DNA from: CBDHEY01 sp965262305
GTDB lineage: Bacteria; Pseudomonadota; Gammaproteobacteria; Pseudomonadales; Cellvibrionaceae
Direction of reading: 5' to 3'
Length of the DNA stretch: 64,000 bases
Assembly: GCA_965262305.1 (NCBI GenBank)
Contig: CBDHEY010000004.1
Coordinates: 806,001 to 870,000 of the forward strand
Position 1 is the stretch's first letter. Each line of letters begins with the position of its first letter. The notes below the pieces were generated by a model. That model ran no database searches. It saw nothing but the letters and a program-made list of their open reading frames with translations, and was not told where the DNA came from. Below, piece after piece: positions 61,498 through 64,000 of this stretch. The translations under genes and the position numbers were made by a program.

Positions 61498-62271
61498 ATG
61501 AGAGTTATAAGCTTCTGCGTTGATGGTATTCACCAAGCAGCTCAACGCGGATTGTACGATTGGTTGGAAGAGCAAGACGCAGACGTAATATGTTTGCAGG
61601 ATCTTCGCGCACAAGAATTTGAACTAGATCATGATATCTTTCACCCAAAAAACTACTTTGCTTATTTTTTAGACTCAGGCGTAAAGCACTATAATGGTGT
61701 AGCTATATATACACGGCACCAGCCTAAGGCGTTAATTTACGGTTTAGGGTTTGCAAGTGGTGTGGACATGGAAGGTCGTTATTTACAAATCGACTACGAT
61801 CATTTTTCTTTTGGCTCTTTGTTGGCTCCGTCTGCCTTTTCTGAGATGGAATCTCAAGATGTTAAAGACAAATTCTTTGAAGACTTTCAGGCATTGTTAC
61901 ATAAAATAACACGCAAGCGCCGTCACTTTATCTTTTGCGGAAATTGGGCGATTGCTCACACTAAAAAAGATGTTCAAGACTCAGAAAGCGAAGAAAATGT
62001 GGCAGGTTTTTTATCTCACGAACAACAATGGATGAATCAACTTTTTCGCCAACTAGGCTATGTTGATGCGTTTCGTACTTGTGTGCCCGAAGAAGGAGAG
62101 TATTCGTGGTGGCCTTCAGGGACGGTTGGGACTGGTCGAGGAATGAGAGTCGATTACCAGGTTATTTCTGAAGGCGTGAAGAAGAAAGTTGAGTATGCAG
62201 CGTTGTATAAAACAAAGACGTTCTCAAGTCATCTTCCATTGATTGTCGATTACGATATTGATGAGTTATAG
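61498..62271 (+). CDS. crc: Catabolite repression control protein Crc
   Basis: Crc is a former exonuclease-III-like protein that acts with Hfq to block translation of catabolic mRNAs with A-rich sites. The 257-residue protein aligns along its length with P. aeruginosa Crc (ADVICLQDLRAQEFELD; GVAIYTRHQPKALIYGLGF; IVDYD at the end). The endonuclease active site is degraded: the first motif reads CVDG for NVNG and the GDxN motif reads CGNW, as in Crc. Its position next to pyrE supports the call. Confidence 0.9.
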   Translation: MRVISFCVDGIHQAAQRGLYDWLEEQDADVICLQDLRAQEFELDHDIFHPKNYFAYFLDSGVKHYNGVAIYTRHQPKALIYGLGFASGVDMEGRYLQIDYDHFSFGSLLAPSAFSEMESQDVKDKFFEDFQALLHKITRKRRHFIFCGNWAIAHTKKDVQDSESEENVAGFLSHEQQWMNQLFRQLGYVDAFRTCVPEEGEYSWWPSGTVGTGRGMRVDYQVISEGVKKKVEYAALYKTKTFSSHLPLIVDYDIDEL

Positions 62272-62309
62272 AGAATTAACTAAAAGCACACTGCTTTTAG
62301 TTAATTCTC
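62271..62309. terminator. Bidirectional terminator between crc and argH
   Basis: Perfect 18-base arms GAGAATTAACTAAAAGCA and TGCTTTTAGTTAATTCTC enclose a three-base loop. It lies between two convergent genes and starts at the last base of the crc stop codon. Confidence 0.85.
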
Positions 62310-62318
62310 AAACCCTAT

Positions 62319-63716
62319 CTATCTTTTCAATAAGCTCTCTTTAGCTGTTTTAGCTGCACTTTTAACTTGATCCGGTGCTGTTCCGCCCAGGTGATTTCGA
62401 GCATTAACAGAGCCTTCTAACGTCAAAACTTGGAATACGTCTTGATCTATTGATTCTGAAAAAGCCTTTAGTTCATCCAGTGTCATATCGGATAAATCCT
62501 TATTTTGTTCTAACCCATAAGCTACTGCTTTTCCTACTATTTCATGTGAATCTCTAAATGGAATACCTTTACGCACCAGATAGTCGGCTAAATCTGTCGC
62601 AGTTGAAAAGCCTCGTTTTGCAGCTTCATACATAAACTCTTTCCTAGGCTTAATTGCTGGAGCCATATCCGCAAAGGCCCTTAGGCAATCTTTAACCGTA
62701 TCAATAGTATCAAAAAGAGGTTCTTTGTCTTCCTGGTTGTCTTTGTTGTATGCCAAAGGCTGAGATTTCATTAGGGTAAGAAGGCTTACTAGATGCCCAT
62801 TAACTCGTCCTACCTTTCCGCGAATGAGCTCTGGCACGTCTGGGTTTTTCTTTTGCGGCATTATTGATGATCCGGTACAAAATCGATCCGGTAAATCTAT
62901 AAAGTTGAACTGGGCCGATGCCCAAAGCACAAGTTCCTCGCTAAATCGTGACATATGGGTAAGTAATAGCGCAGCAAAGCTGCAAAATTCGATGGCAAAA
63001 TCACGGTCACTAACCGAGTCAAGAGAATTACGTGTAGGTGAATCAAAACCAAGGAGGCTAGCAGACAGCTCTCTATCAATAGGGTAGGAAGTGCCAGCGA
63101 GGGCAGCCGCGCCAAGTGGGCATTGATTGAGTCTTGCTCTGCAGTCCATTAAGCGTCCGTAATCGCGTTCGAGCATTTCGTTCCATGCGAGTAAATGATG
63201 TCCAAAGGTCACAGGTTGTGCTGTTTGTAAATGCGTAAAGCCCGGCATAATGGTTGTGGCCTCTTGTTCTGCCAATTCCACTAATCCAGATTGTAAGCGA
63301 GTGAGTTCTTGGTTGATCAGGTCAATTTCGTCGCGTAAATATAACCGAATATCGGTTGCAACTTGGTCATTTCGTGATCGTCCAGTATGAAGCTTTTTAC
63401 CGGTAACACCAATTTGTTCTGTTAGTGCGGCTTCAATATTCATGTGAACATCTTCGAGCGATACAGACCACTCAAAAGCCCCTTCTTCAATTTGAGCTTT
63501 AACTCGATTGAGTCCATTAATAATGGCTTTGGCTTCAGACTCAGTCAAAACCCCTGTTTTTGCAAGCATGGTTGCGTGGGCGATAGATCCAGAGATATCT
63601 TGATTGTAGAAGCGTTGGTCAAACTCTACAGATGCCGTAAAACGCTCAACAAATGCATCGGTTGCTTCGGAAAATCTTCCACCCCAGGGTTTTGCAAGCT
63701 TAGTGTCTTTACTCAT
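62319..63716 (-). CDS. argH: Argininosuccinate lyase
   Basis: ArgH releases arginine and fumarate from argininosuccinate. The family signature GSSIMPQKKNPD is present, along with WGGRFSEATDAFVERFTASV and TGRSRNDQVATDIRLYLRD. The 465-residue length is normal. It is divergent from algZ. Confidence 0.97.
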   Translation of the reverse strand: MSKDTKLAKPWGGRFSEATDAFVERFTASVEFDQRFYNQDISGSIAHATMLAKTGVLTESEAKAIINGLNRVKAQIEEGAFEWSVSLEDVHMNIEAALTEQIGVTGKKLHTGRSRNDQVATDIRLYLRDEIDLINQELTRLQSGLVELAEQEATTIMPGFTHLQTAQPVTFGHHLLAWNEMLERDYGRLMDCRARLNQCPLGAAALAGTSYPIDRELSASLLGFDSPTRNSLDSVSDRDFAIEFCSFAALLLTHMSRFSEELVLWASAQFNFIDLPDRFCTGSSIMPQKKNPDVPELIRGKVGRVNGHLVSLLTLMKSQPLAYNKDNQEDKEPLFDTIDTVKDCLRAFADMAPAIKPRKEFMYEAAKRGFSTATDLADYLVRKGIPFRDSHEIVGKAVAYGLEQNKDLSDMTLDELKAFSESIDQDVFQVLTLEGSVNARNHLGGTAPDQVKSAAKTAKESLLKR

Positions 63717-63807
63717 AACTATTTCTTGTGTATATGCGACTTAAAAAATGGCGAACATTATACCTAACTGTTTTAATTAGAGGAGACTAAAAATAAAAGG
63801 TGCCAGC

Positions 63808-64000
63808 GTGCTTAAACGGTCACAAAACTTTTTGCCAGATTTGTGTAGCGTTCAATCTGTATTTGCGCTTACTCTCGTAGGTGAGCTATTAGCATTAGCA
63901 TTGGTTATTGCAGATGGCGGGCTTCGTTCCTTTACTTGGTTAAAATTTGGTATGGTTTCCATATCTGTTCAATGGGTGATTTTGGCGAGTGCTGCATGTA
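63808..64000 (+). CDS. algZ: AlgZ/FimS-like sensor histidine kinase, partial (right edge)
   Basis: The translated N-terminus reads LKRSQNFLPDLCSVQSVF, then TLVGELLALALVIADG, which closely matches AlgZ (FimS) of Pseudomonas, a LytS-type kinase for AlgR. The location beside argH is the same as in Pseudomonas. The start is a GTG at 63808 with AAAAGG upstream; no ATG is available. Only the first 64 residues are inside the window. Confidence 0.8.
   Translation, partial: MLKRSQNFLPDLCSVQSVFALTLVGELLALALVIADGGLRSFTWLKFGMVSISVQWVILASAAC

Noticed and set aside
61498..62271. Exonuclease III (XthA)
   Set aside because: Active-site motifs are degraded and the whole-length match and pyrE neighbour fit Crc.
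1..64000. CRISPR arrays, insertion sequences, prophage or integron
   Set aside because: No regularly spaced repeats, transposase, integrase or attC-like elements were seen on either strand.

Overview
The window looks like chromosomal DNA of a marine-type gammaproteobacterium in or near the Pseudomonadales/Cellvibrionales. The strongest clue is the right end, where coaBC, membrane-anchored algC, argB, slmA, pyrE, crc, argH and the start of algZ lie in an order close to that of Pseudomonas relatives. Crc itself is confined to that group. A PEP-CTERM protein, betaine-lipid genes and a low-to-moderate GC content fit a marine or surface-living relative rather than Pseudomonas proper. I see no insertion sequence, prophage, CRISPR array, tRNA or rRNA.

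Layout. 1-8.9 kb is a nitrogen-scavenging locus. From right to left on the minus strand it holds a TIGR03427-like binding protein behind a sigma-54-type promoter, a permease, an ATPase, a creatininase-family amidohydrolase, a gamma-glutamylmethylamide-synthetase-like ligase, then a guanidine-II (mini-ykkC) riboswitch in front of a NikR-like regulator that has lost its metal ligands, and a biotin-dependent urea/guanidine carboxylase that runs off the window. A TetR regulator flanks it on the plus strand. I read this as a guanidine-responsive locus in which the creatininase and amide ligase add a branch not found in the textbook guanidine carboxylase pathway. 8.9-14.7 kb is a redox module: ferredoxin-NAD reductase, truncated globin, a lipoprotein cytochrome c, a Tll0287-like haem lipoprotein, an 11-haem cytochrome and a NirB-N/BFD/membrane fusion. 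15.1-18.5 kb carries a chemoreceptor, a porin-like barrel and a small PstS-like protein.

18.7-28.2 kb is a five-gene transglutaminase/ATP-grasp/alpha-E operon of the peptide-ligase type. 28.6-33.5 kb has a STAS-like protein, btaBA for the betaine lipid DGTS, an orphan intrinsic terminator, and a DsbA-family protein with a split YeeE/YedE transporter. 33.6-38.3 kb has acnB, a 1-kb gap containing a DUF2164 pseudogene with two amber codons, a GST and a small lipoprotein. 38.4-44.4 kb has a patatin, an SDR, a two-component system and two spondin-domain proteins; the first spondin mRNA can fold its Shine-Dalgarno sequence into a hairpin.

44.5-64 kb is mostly housekeeping (ridA, spoT, rpoZ, gmk, yicC, rph, mutM, rpmBG, radC, coaBC, algC, argB, slmA, pyrE, crc, argH). 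Two items stand out: a PEP-CTERM gene behind a strong sigma-54-type promoter, and a response-regulator-like protein whose phospho-acceptor aspartate is replaced by asparagine.

Coordinates and motifs were read by eye. Family names come from recognised motifs and not from database searches.
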